From NCBI GenBank assembly GCA_019894735.1, contig JAGXOB010000001.1, positions 1 through 12,550 of the forward strand: a DNA stretch of 12,550 nucleotides, in the 5' to 3' direction. The notes beneath the pieces were generated by a model, which was not told where the DNA came from, did not search any database, and was given only the letters and a program-made list of their open reading frames with translations. A program made the translations under genes and the position numbers. Below, one piece after another: positions 1 through 5,835 of the stretch. Every line of letters begins with the position of its first letter. Position 1 is the stretch's first letter. Source of the DNA: Promethearchaeota archaeon (lineage in GTDB: Archaea; Asgardarchaeota; Lokiarchaeia; Sigynarchaeales; SOKP01).

Positions 1-62
1 CATTTAACTGTACCTATAGTCAATTTTAAAACCAGTTTTTATATAAATTATTTTTTTTCATC

Positions 63-109
63 AGTTCATACTGAACTATTTAAGAAAATGAGTGATGATG
101 TAAATAGTT
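63..109. repeat. Two overlapping, mutually exclusive inverted repeats
   Basis: AGTTCA (63-68) and TGAACT (72-77) form a 6-bp hairpin with a 3-nt loop. AACTATTTA (74-82) and TAAATAGTT (101-109) form a perfect 9-bp stem with an 18-nt loop. The two share bases 74-77, so an RNA could form only one at a time. No gene is close enough to assign this as a leader or attenuator, and AT-rich DNA yields such pairs by chance. Confidence 0.3.
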
Positions 110-237
110 TACCTCACAGATAATCTAAATTAACTTATAAATTTTCAATTAATTTTCATTCTCCTTTACTGCAAAAATGTAATTATTAGTGACGTGAAGG
201 AAGAGAGCATCACAGGATTTAAAAAATATCCTAGAGT

Positions 238-334
238 AAGTCGGGCTTGTGTGAGTAGCAGACGATACGAGTTTAACGAAATTGAGAAGTTGAGACGTAA
301 GGTGTCGGGCTTGTGTTCCGGCTTTAAATTCTTT
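238..334 (+). repeat. Dispersed repeat, copy A (degenerate)
   Basis: This copy shares a 12-nt identical block, ACGATACGAGTT (262-273), with copy C (1838-1849), and the flanks are also alignable. Read in the plus frame it gives CVSSRRYEF, then a basic stretch, then GFKFFY and a stop. Copy C gives CLSDKRYEL, then KLKGG and FQIIFF. The shared residues suggest decayed copies of a common coding sequence, though a non-coding repeat is equally possible. Confidence 0.4.
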
Positions 335-423
335 TATTAAAAAAGAGAATATTAATCGAATCTCAATCAGCAGTGAATTTAAATACTCTGTTTGCATTTG
401 GTCATTTCCCTAAAGATAAGAGA

Positions 424-600
424 TTATTTTTCATAATCTTCTTCATGGAAATCGTTTTCATTTTCGCCGTTTTCCTTATCTTCATAGTTTTTTTCATCCC
501 AGTCATCGTCTACTTTTTTTGTTTTCTCTTCTTCACTATTAATAACTCTCTCGTTCCATTCATCAGCTTTCATTCTTTTTCTAAAAATTTTTTTCTTCAT
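424..600 (-). CDS. Small highly acidic/charged hypothetical protein (58 aa)
   Basis: This frame begins with ATG at 600 and ends with TAA at 424-426. The product starts with a basic segment (MKKKIFRKRMKADEW) and then turns very rich in Glu, Asp, Asn and Lys, ending DFHEEDYEK. The basic head and acidic tail suggest a soluble, probably disordered protein, but I recognise no family. A Shine-Dalgarno-like GGTTAGGAG at 610-618 ends 9 nt before the ATG, which decides the start. The opposite strand has a longer frame (373-660) that would encode an implausible Phe-rich peptide; that is the shadow of this gene. The coding call rests on the ribosome-binding site and the charged composition. The function is unknown. 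Confidence 0.6.
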   Translation of the reverse strand: MKKKIFRKRMKADEWNERVINSEEEKTKKVDDDWDEKNYEDKENGENENDFHEEDYEK

Positions 601-728
601 AATTTTAATCTCCTAACCCTTTTTTCTAATCTACAAATTAAACTCTTTCAAAATTCTTAAACATACTTGTTATAACATATAAAATTTCTAAATATTAATT
701 CCATTAATCCAGGACAGAGTTTTCGAAA

Positions 729-752
729 ATTAAGAATGGGATTGTGTTCAAG
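729..752 (+). repeat. Possible fourth, very degenerate repeat copy (D)
   Basis: Bases 729-752 align to the 3' core of copies B and C with one gap and about five mismatches over 25 positions. The conserved parts are TGGGA and GTGTTC. On its own this similarity could be chance. It is listed because it has the same orientation and lies between copies A and B. Confidence 0.22.
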
Positions 753-783
753 GGTTTTTAGACCACAATTTTTTATATTTTGC

Positions 784-981
784 CTATGTAACGTTGTGTA
801 AATGAAGTGCGAGTAAGATCATACCAACAACGAGAAATAGAATCCCCGGTGATAGAAAACCGACGATAAATATTATATCAAATTCTGCGGAGCTTGTATT
901 AACTCCAATCACACCTATAATTAGTAACATAATCCCTATAAGCAGAATGGTAATCCCTAGAGTTTTTTTATTTGTAGCCAT
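784..981 (-). CDS. Small two-helix membrane protein (65 aa)
   Basis: The product begins MATNKK and then has two hydrophobic segments. Helix 1 is at about residues 8-28 (LGITILLIGIMLLIIGVIGV) and helix 2 at about 38-60. A short polar linker (NTSSAEFD) joins them, and the protein ends HLHNVT. It is most likely a small integral membrane protein with no recognisable catalytic motif. A GTG at 988-990 would add three residues (MIL), but ATG at 979-981 is the more usual start. An AT-rich TATA-like element (reverse complement of ATATAAAAA, 1028-1036) would start transcription about 25 nt upstream of this ATG. It is a monocistronic minus-strand gene. No function can be assigned, and hydrophobic AT-rich frames can arise by chance, so confidence is moderate. 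Confidence 0.6.
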   Translation of the reverse strand: MATNKKTLGITILLIGIMLLIIGVIGVNTSSAEFDIIFIVGFLSPGILFLVVGMILLALHLHNVT

Positions 982-1063
982 TAAGATCACGCTTTTTATT
1001 AATTTGGTAGTAACATGAATTTACTGCATATAAAAACATTTGGCTTTTTATAATGCCTACTCC

Positions 1064-1122
1064 GCTAGTTGAGAGATTGAAGGGTGGGAGGGTGTTCCAG
1101 ATTAAATTTTTTGTTGCTTCAT
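1064..1122 (+). repeat. Dispersed repeat, copy B
   Basis: The core at 1076-1104 matches copy C (1859-1887) at 27 of 29 positions without a gap, starting ATTGAAGGGTGGGAG and ending GTTCCAGATTA. Both are followed by a T-rich stretch. In the plus frame this copy reads LVERLKGGRVFQIKFFVAS and a stop; copy C reads LVSKLKGGSEFQIIFFLLYL and a stop. The preservation of the amino-acid pattern at equal spacing hints at a coding ancestor. Confidence 0.55.
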
Positions 1123-1197
1123 AAGTATTAGAAAAATAATATCGAAATGATATTCTTACTTAAAATCAATTGAATAATTTTTATTACCGATTCACTT

Positions 1198-1722
1198 ATG
1201 GAGGAAAAGAGAAAACTTCAGCATAGTGTTGTCCGAATGAAGCTGAATAATGGAGAGGAAATAGAGACGCTCGTTTTATTATCTAATGCATTAGGCATTA
1301 TTGATAATATTCCCACTTCGGTTGAAGTTGATGAAAATTACATTAGTTTTGAAAATAAAGAAGCTCAGAAAATTCAATTTCATCGCGTTTTTTACGACCT
1401 TTGGGTCATGGAAATTAGTTTTAATATTCCAACCTTAAACGTTAATTTGAAGCATAAATATTTGAGGACTAGAACAGTTAAAGCTATTGTAATTAACTTT
1501 TTTAACAGGGTTTTTATTGGTACCTTTGTTTGTGGAACACCTACTATAATAAAAACAGAATCAAGAAATCAAAATTTAAGAAAAGTTATTGACCTAATAG
1601 ACATGAAATTGAATAAGTTGTCTCTCTGCAAATATTGTGGCATGAAACTACCTTACAATTTAAAAGAAAAATGTGAATTTTGCGGAGTAGAACTTAATTT
1701 TACTGATATTTTATTAAAATAG
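1198..1722 (+). CDS. Hypothetical protein with C-terminal zinc ribbon (174 aa)
   Basis: The protein starts with ATG at 1198 and ends with TAG. The N-terminal 140 residues are predicted mixed alpha/beta and match no family I recognise. The C-terminal 35 residues hold a compact zinc ribbon with two CxxC knuckles, C144-K-Y-C147 and C159-E-F-C162, separated by 11 residues. The zinc site is probably structural and may support nucleic-acid or protein contacts. Such a ribbon at the end of an otherwise unknown soluble domain is common in archaeal regulatory or scaffold proteins, but no role can be named. The gene is flanked on both sides by repeat copies B and C and has no operon partner. No clear Shine-Dalgarno sequence precedes the ATG, which fits a leaderless or short-leader transcript. 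Coding status is well supported by length and the zinc motif. Confidence 0.8.
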   Translation: MEEKRKLQHSVVRMKLNNGEEIETLVLLSNALGIIDNIPTSVEVDENYISFENKEAQKIQFHRVFYDLWVMEISFNIPTLNVNLKHKYLRTRTVKAIVINFFNRVFIGTFVCGTPTIIKTESRNQNLRKVIDLIDMKLNKLSLCKYCGMKLPYNLKEKCEFCGVELNFTDILLK

Positions 1723-1800
1723 GTTAACTCCAATCTTAGAAACCTAAGCAATTCTCAGAACGCAAGTTTTTGCTTTTTCATTCGAAAGAGGAGTTCAAAG

Positions 1801-1900
1801 TTCAGACTTAGAGCGGAAAGGTTTGTTTGAGCGACAAACGATACGAGTTAGTTTCAAAATTGAAGGGTGGGAGTGAGTTCCAGATTATTTTTTTTCTATT
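1801..1900 (+). repeat. Dispersed repeat, copy C (most complete)
   Basis: This copy joins both conserved blocks. The 5' block ACGATACGAGTT (1838-1849) is shared with copy A, and the 3' block (1859-1887) matches copy B at 27 of 29 positions. A short hairpin, GTTTGT with ACAAAC, sits just upstream of the first block (1821-1839). Copies A and B therefore look like partial remnants of the element seen here. Confidence 0.55.
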
Positions 1901-2030
1901 GTATTTATGAATTTTGCTAATTGGCTTAATTACTGAAAGTCCGTATTGAACGATAATTTCAAGGTTTGATTCGAAGTACTTTCATTCTGAAGATTAAATA
2001 AGATACGTGTTTTATCCTAATTAAATCACA

Positions 2031-2038
2031 TTTTATTC
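2031..2038 (+). promoter_or_regulatory. TATA-like element of the kelch gene
   Basis: TTTTATTC is centred near 2034. Archaeal transcription usually starts about 26 nt downstream, near 2060. That is just upstream of the ATG at 2065, rather than the ATG at 2097 that is in the long reading frame. The position supports the idea that the original start codon was at 2065. Confidence 0.35.
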
Positions 2039-2096
2039 AAGGTGAAGGAAAATTAAGAAAGCCTATGTTAGAAAAATTATCCTTTTTGGATTAATT

Positions 2097-3215
2097 ATGT
2101 TTCAGGTTTCCTGCTTGCTTTTAATCAATACAAATCAGATAATACAAGTTCAAGCTTCTACACCTAATCCCGGGCCACGAGCTGGGCATCAAATGGTATA
2201 CGATGCAGGATCTAAAGAAATTGTCTTATTTGGGGGTATTGTAGAAGATGGTGATCATACACCGTTACCGAATATTTGGAGATATAATTTTGTTAATCAA
2301 CAATGGCGTAAAATTACACCTGAGGTCTCTCCTTCTCCTCGATTTAATCATAAAATGGTGTACATTCCTCTTAATCACACTGTGTTGTTATACGGTGGTC
2401 TTAATACTACGAATCACGTATGGTTAGGGGATACATGGTTGTATAACCTCCAAACAAATGAATGGATAAACAAAAACCCCGGAGTCTCTCCTCCCAAGTG
2501 TTCCGATACGGGGTTAATATACGATTCCCATACGCATCGTGTACTATTATTTGGAGGCTTTCTTAATAGTATACGTTACAATAAATTATATGAATATAAT
2601 ATTAATTTGAATAACTGGACGGAAGTAAGTGATTTAAACACCCCCTCGGCAAGATATGGTCATTCACTAATTTATAACAATATGGATAACATGACTTACC
2701 TTTTTGGGGGGCGGACCTCGGTTTATAAAAGAGATTTGTGGAAATACAATCAATCTTCTTTTAATTGGAGTCAAATTTCTAGTGTTACTACACCCCCAAT
2801 TAGATATTGGCATGATATGACTTATGTAAATGATTTGAATGTCGGATTTCTATTCGGAGGGAGAAACGCAGAAGTATTAGATGACACTTGGTTTTTTAAT
2901 TTTGATAGCTCTGATTGGGTTAATCCTACTCCGGAACATTCTCCATCCCCAAGGCTGCTATTTAGTATGATCTATAATAGCAATGATAAACGAGTATATC
3001 TTTACGGAGGAATGGGTGAATCTTCAGCAAGAAATTATGATGACTTCTGGAGTTTCGATTTTACTTCAAATAGGTGGGAACAAATCCAAGGCATTCCAGA
3101 TATACTCCAGTTTTTTATAGATTATTGGTGGAGTTTTGCATTAATTGCTATCGTGGGTGTAGGCAGTTTTATTGGACTTAGATATCGAAAAAATAAGCGA
3201 AATGACAAAAAATGA
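2097..3215 (+). CDS. Membrane-anchored kelch-repeat (beta-propeller) protein
   Basis: Six kelch repeats of about 50 residues fill residues 28-330. The diagnostic di-glycines are at 45-47 (FGG), 99-101 (YGG), 152-154, 203-205, 253-255 (FGG) and 303-305 (YGG), each followed by a W-x-Y/F-N/D strand and a Trp. Together they should form one beta-propeller, a protein- or glycan-binding platform. Residues 340-361 form a transmembrane helix followed by a basic tail (RYRKNKRNDKK), so the propeller probably faces outside and the tail the cytoplasm. The N-terminus is hydrophobic but has no charged n-region. Codons in frame upstream of the ATG encode KKAYVRKIILFGLI without a usable start, while an ATG at 2065 is in another frame. 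One extra base in the A run at 2072-2076 would join them into MLEKIILFGLIMFQ, a normal signal peptide. The start is therefore uncertain. Confidence 0.88.
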   Translation: MFQVSCLLLINTNQIIQVQASTPNPGPRAGHQMVYDAGSKEIVLFGGIVEDGDHTPLPNIWRYNFVNQQWRKITPEVSPSPRFNHKMVYIPLNHTVLLYGGLNTTNHVWLGDTWLYNLQTNEWINKNPGVSPPKCSDTGLIYDSHTHRVLLFGGFLNSIRYNKLYEYNINLNNWTEVSDLNTPSARYGHSLIYNNMDNMTYLFGGRTSVYKRDLWKYNQSSFNWSQISSVTTPPIRYWHDMTYVNDLNVGFLFGGRNAEVLDDTWFFNFDSSDWVNPTPEHSPSPRLLFSMIYNSNDKRVYLYGGMGESSARNYDDFWSFDFTSNRWEQIQGIPDILQFFIDYWWSFALIAIVGVGSFIGLRYRKNKRNDKK

Positions 3216-3330
3216 TATTTATCTAGCTTAGGTTTTATTATAATATTGCTCATAAAACAGATTTAGCCAATAAGATTTAAATAAGAAAAATCTAACAGAG
3301 ATAGTATTCCTAAATATATTCAATTTATCT

Positions 3331-3993
3331 ATGCCAAATCCTTTAATATCTCATCAAGTACCAGGATTATTACTTAAAAGGAAGTATCCCAAGAGGATTG
3401 ATGGAACTGCTATTTGTTTGGGTGCTTTCGCTCCCGATCTCAGCATTCTTTTCGAACCTTTTATGTACTCCTTCCCATTTAGACATATAACGCACAGTTT
3501 TCTTGGGTTGCTCATATGGGTTGCTCCAATTACTATTATGCTGACTATAATATTTTCTAGATACATTGGGCCGAGAATCTCTAAGATTGCGATGAAGGAG
3601 GGGAGAATTTACAGGCTCGTGGCTTATTTTGGATTTGATGAGTTACTTCACTTAAAAAAGAAGAGATTTAACAAGCGTTTTTATATTGTCGCGTTTTATT
3701 CTGCGTTAATTGGGGGATTGACTCATTTTTTAATAGATTTACCTGCTCATGGAATTATCGAATTGTTTTTTCCTTGGACTGTCTTTTCGCATCCGGAATT
3801 CTTATTTATAACAATATTTGATTTTGGATTACCACCTTTAGTTATTGATAGATGGCAAATTAATAGTGTTATTACATTGTTTGAACTCATCTGGTATATT
3901 GAAGATCTTATTCTTATGGTAATTTCGCTCTTTCTTTTAAGAATGATTAAGAAACATAAATTGATAGAAAGCTGGTACAGTAATGAACTATAA
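3331..3993 (+). CDS. DUF4184 family membrane protein, paralogue 1 (220 aa)
   Basis: The start MPNPLISHQVPGLLLKRKYP, followed by DGTAICLGAFAPDL, is typical of DUF4184 integral membrane proteins of unknown function. Conserved polar residues stand out: H8, D36, H52 and H55 (RHITHS), then H132, D136 and H140 in GGLTHFLIDLPAH. This His/Asp pattern at membrane edges resembles a metal site, as in the related YdjM/DUF457 metal-dependent hydrolase-like proteins, but no activity is established. About five hydrophobic segments are visible (for example 56-77, 117-135, 154-170, 180-204). The protein shares its whole length with the gene at 5118-5705 but has about seven extra residues between D36 and H52 and about eighteen more near residues 160-180. 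The ATG is confirmed by the identical N-terminus of the paralogue. The likely promoter is the AT-rich ATTTAAATAAG near 3275. Confidence 0.85.
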   Translation: MPNPLISHQVPGLLLKRKYPKRIDGTAICLGAFAPDLSILFEPFMYSFPFRHITHSFLGLLIWVAPITIMLTIIFSRYIGPRISKIAMKEGRIYRLVAYFGFDELLHLKKKRFNKRFYIVAFYSALIGGLTHFLIDLPAHGIIELFFPWTVFSHPEFLFITIFDFGLPPLVIDRWQINSVITLFELIWYIEDLILMVISLFLLRMIKKHKLIESWYSNEL

Positions 3994-4165
3994 ATCAAGA
4001 TTCAGGCTTAAATTCCTGTCGAAAGTTTAGCAAGTTTACCATAATTCATAAAAGTTCCTCAATTTGACTCGAAATGATAAGCTCTATAATAAAAAAAATA
4101 CTAGATAAAATAATTTAGAAAATCTCTAAAAAATTGAAAGTTACTATTATAAGAACAAGAAAAAC

Positions 4166-4615
4166 ATGCCTAACAAAGATAAAATCCTTGAAAATTATAG
4201 AGAACCTGATGTTATTATTGAATACATCTTTATCGAAAGAGCAGAGAAACAAATTAAACCAATTAACGATGATCAGGGTTATCAAATGGGATATTTTAAT
4301 GTGTTCTTCTCTGGTACTTTTAAGAATGATAATTTTCTTTCGTTTAAGACTCAATTAATAGACGAGTTAAACTACAGTGTGAAAACATATGATCATTTTA
4401 ATTCTGAAACAGTTGATTTGAACTGCTATAAATTTGGGTTGGTTGATAACGATAGAAATGTTAGTGAATTCAAAGTATTAAACGAAGCTTTCTTAAAGGA
4501 TCTGATAAGTTCATTAAGAAATTTAATGATTGTTGGAACCAATTTTGCAATTGAAAAATTCATGAGTCACGATATCTTTAACCGATGGTTTGGCAATTAT
4601 ACTAATAGAAGATAG
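4166..4615 (+). CDS. Hypothetical protein (149 aa)
   Basis: This soluble protein begins MPNKDKILENYREPDVIIEYIFIERAEK by conceptual translation and ends FGNYTNRR. It is mixed in composition and has no signal peptide, membrane helix or metal motif that I can see. Residues 12-55 look like beta strands (DVIIEYIF, GYFNVFFSGTF), and the C-terminal third looks helical (FLKDLISSLRNLM, FAIEKFM). I recognise no family. It sits between the two DUF4184 paralogues and converges with the minus-strand gene at 4670-4975. A shorter plus frame and a minus frame cover part of the same DNA but have poorer composition. The coding call rests on length and balanced amino-acid use. ATG at 4166 is the first start in frame near the expected promoter region. 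Confidence 0.65.
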   Translation: MPNKDKILENYREPDVIIEYIFIERAEKQIKPINDDQGYQMGYFNVFFSGTFKNDNFLSFKTQLIDELNYSVKTYDHFNSETVDLNCYKFGLVDNDRNVSEFKVLNEAFLKDLISSLRNLMIVGTNFAIEKFMSHDIFNRWFGNYTNRR

Positions 4616-4669
4616 AAGATAAACTACAAATCTAAGCACGATGGCATTAAATCTCTAGTTCTGTTAAAA

Positions 4670-4975
4670 TTATTTTGCGAGCGTTTTAGCAAATTTTTTT
4701 GCTTCTGAAGCATACTCAATCCATTTATCCGAAACCTCTTTTGATATTATTACCCATTCCTTCATTATTTTTCCGTTTCCGGGATCGTACGGTATTCCTT
4801 CTCCAGAGTTAATGAGTTCCTCTACCCGTTCTTTCGGTAATTTCGCAATGTAATTTCCCTTGCTAAACATGACAAACATTTTTTTCCTTATTTTTAACGA
4901 CTCCCCTTGCTTCTGAACCTCGCCCAATTTTAAAAAATGTGCTTTGATTTTCGACCAAATTTCTTCTGATGTCAT
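4670..4975 (-). CDS. TfoX N-terminal/YjbR-like small protein (101 aa)
   Basis: The central segment KMFVMFSKGNYIAKLPKERVEELINSGEGIPYDPGNGKIMKEWVII matches the TfoX N-terminal domain, a YjbR/MmcQ-type alpha/beta fold. The recognisable parts are LPKERVEELI, then a Gly-rich turn ahead of PYDPG, then MKEW (about residues 64-93). The full protein is about one such domain plus a C-terminal helix (WIEYASEAKKFAKTLAK), the usual size of the stand-alone family. In bacteria the domain is found in the competence regulator TfoX/Sxy, but single-domain archaeal versions have no known role, so no competence function is implied. The start is ATG at 4975, preceded by GGTAGGAAG and by a TATA box at 5004-5012 that places the transcript start about 6 nt upstream. 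Confidence 0.8.
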   Translation of the reverse strand: MTSEEIWSKIKAHFLKLGEVQKQGESLKIRKKMFVMFSKGNYIAKLPKERVEELINSGEGIPYDPGNGKIMKEWVIISKEVSDKWIEYASEAKKFAKTLAK

Positions 4976-5003
4976 CTTCCTACCCTTAAAATAATGAAAA
5001 TGT

Positions 5004-5012
5004 GAATATAAG
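5004..5012 (-). promoter_or_regulatory. TATA box of the TfoX-like gene
   Basis: On the minus strand this reads CTTATATTC. Its centre is about 32 nt from the ATG at 4975, giving a predicted start near 4981 and a leader of about 6 nt. Confidence 0.4.
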
Positions 5013-5075
5013 CATTATTATGATTTCGAGATTTTCTTAGAGTAATTTATCACTAAATTTCAACAATTCATTGAA

Positions 5076-5096
5076 TTTTTATAAAACCTTATAAAG
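5076..5096 (+). promoter_or_regulatory. TATA-rich promoter of the second DUF4184 gene
   Basis: TTTTTATAAAA (5076-5086) and TTATAAAG (5089-5096) are both good archaeal TATA elements. The first predicts a start near 5107 with an 11-nt leader; the second predicts a leaderless transcript at the ATG (5118). Confidence 0.4.
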
Positions 5097-5117
5097 TTTT
5101 ATAGATACTACAAGAAG

Positions 5118-5705
5118 ATGCCTAATCCGATAATTTCTCATCAAGCCCCGGCGCTCTATTTAAAAACGAAGTTTCCCAAGTGGATTGATGATGTTGCAAT
5201 CTGTATTGGCGCTTTGGTTCCAGATCTTGTAATTAGTAATGAGTTAAGGCACATATCTCACAGTTTATTAGGACAAATATATTGGACCGTTCCTTTAACA
5301 GTAATCTTAAGTATTTTATACTGTAAATATATTACCTCCGTTTTATCAAATATTGCAAGGAAAAAAGGATTCATTCCTAACCTTTTACAATATTTTGGAG
5401 TAGACGATTGGGGGATAACAAAAAGCAAGAAGTTTGACAAAAGATTCTTCGTTGTAGCGTCCTATTCAGCGCTAATTGGAGGATTAACTCACCTTTTATT
5501 TGACTTTCCATCCCATCCTTATGTCGAACTATTCTTTCCTTGGGACATTTTCCCATTATATGAGTTTTTGTGGATTTCTGGAGTGATTTGGGTTATCGAA
5601 GATATAAGTTTATTTATAACTTCTCTTTATCTTCTCAGAATGATTAAAAAAAAGGATTTGATAAGAAGCTGGTATACCCTAAAACTCAATTATTCTAAAA
5701 AATAA
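5118..5705 (+). CDS. DUF4184 family membrane protein, paralogue 2 (195 aa)
   Basis: This is a close full-length paralogue of the gene at 3331-3993. It has the same start (MPNPIISHQAPALYLKTKFP), the same VPDL motif at D36, RHISHS (H45, H48), SALIGGLTHLLFDFPSH (H125, D129, H133) and the same C-terminal stretch SLYLLRMIKKKDLIRSWY. All putative metal-ligand His/Asp residues are kept in both copies. It is shorter because the loop after D36 and the loop after FPWDIF are deleted relative to copy 1, removing about one hydrophobic segment. The paralogues are in the same orientation and separated by two unrelated genes, so they probably arose by local duplication followed by insertion. Function is unknown. 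The Rag-like GTPase gene follows 130 nt downstream on the same strand. Confidence 0.86.
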   Translation: MPNPIISHQAPALYLKTKFPKWIDDVAICIGALVPDLVISNELRHISHSLLGQIYWTVPLTVILSILYCKYITSVLSNIARKKGFIPNLLQYFGVDDWGITKSKKFDKRFFVVASYSALIGGLTHLLFDFPSHPYVELFFPWDIFPLYEFLWISGVIWVIEDISLFITSLYLLRMIKKKDLIRSWYTLKLNYSKK

Positions 5706-5723
5706 ACATTTTAAAATAAGCTT

Positions 5724-5744
5724 AGAATACAGAAGTGTAATTCT
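5724..5744 (+). other. Hairpin after the second DUF4184 gene
   Basis: AGAATACA (5724-5731), loop GAAG, then TGTAATTCT form an 8-bp stem with one bulged A. It begins 18 nt after the stop of the DUF4184 gene. No T run follows, so it is not a typical archaeal terminator. A similar sequence with the same AGAAGTG loop region occurs at 9731-9748. Confidence 0.3.
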
Positions 5745-5821
5745 TGCCATAAATTTAAATATCAACTTAACCGTTCAAATCTTAGCGGAACGAATTATCA
5801 ATTCTTAGTTAATTAAGTATT

Positions 5822-5827
5822 GAGGTG
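5822..5827 (+). promoter_or_regulatory. Ribosome binding site deciding the TTG start of the Rag-like GTPase
   Basis: GAGGTG lies 8 nt before the TTG at 5836, while no such site precedes the alternative ATG at 5887. The sequence therefore favours the longer product with a 17-residue acidic N-terminal extension. Confidence 0.5.
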
Positions 5828-5835
5828 TAAATCTA

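Larger units (their letters stand above)
1..423. other. Left intergenic region without a supported gene
   Basis: No convincing gene is visible in this stretch. It contains two overlapping inverted repeats (63-77 and 74-109) and one degenerate copy of the dispersed repeat described separately (about 238-334). A plus-strand frame is open from about 134 to a TAA near 343. It has no ATG start, and its end resembles the repeat copy at 1801-1900, so it may be a decayed coding fragment. A minus-strand frame also crosses the region, but its composition does not look coding. Confidence 0.5.
1723..2064. other. Intergenic region carrying repeat copy C and the kelch gene promoter
   Basis: No intact gene is visible. 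The first part holds repeat copy C. From about 1722 to 1917 a plus frame is open apart from a single in-frame TAG near 1809, reading for example RKFLLFHSKEEF before the stop and SGKVCLSDKRYEL after it. This looks like a decayed gene end. The last part holds a TATA-like element serving the kelch gene. Confidence 0.5.

Noticed and set aside
149..397. Minus-strand open frame of 82 codons
   Set aside because: It crosses repeat copy A, has no ribosome-binding site, and its composition is unlike a folded protein. The plus strand shows the peptide pattern shared with the other repeat copies.
373..660. Plus-strand frame of 95 codons with a GTG start
   Set aside because: The Phe/Ile-rich translation is the mirror of the acidic gene at 424-600 on the minus strand, which has a good ribosome-binding site.
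3354..3998. Minus-strand frames opposite the first DUF4184 gene
   Set aside because: They are shadows of a clear membrane-protein family member with a close paralogue in the window.
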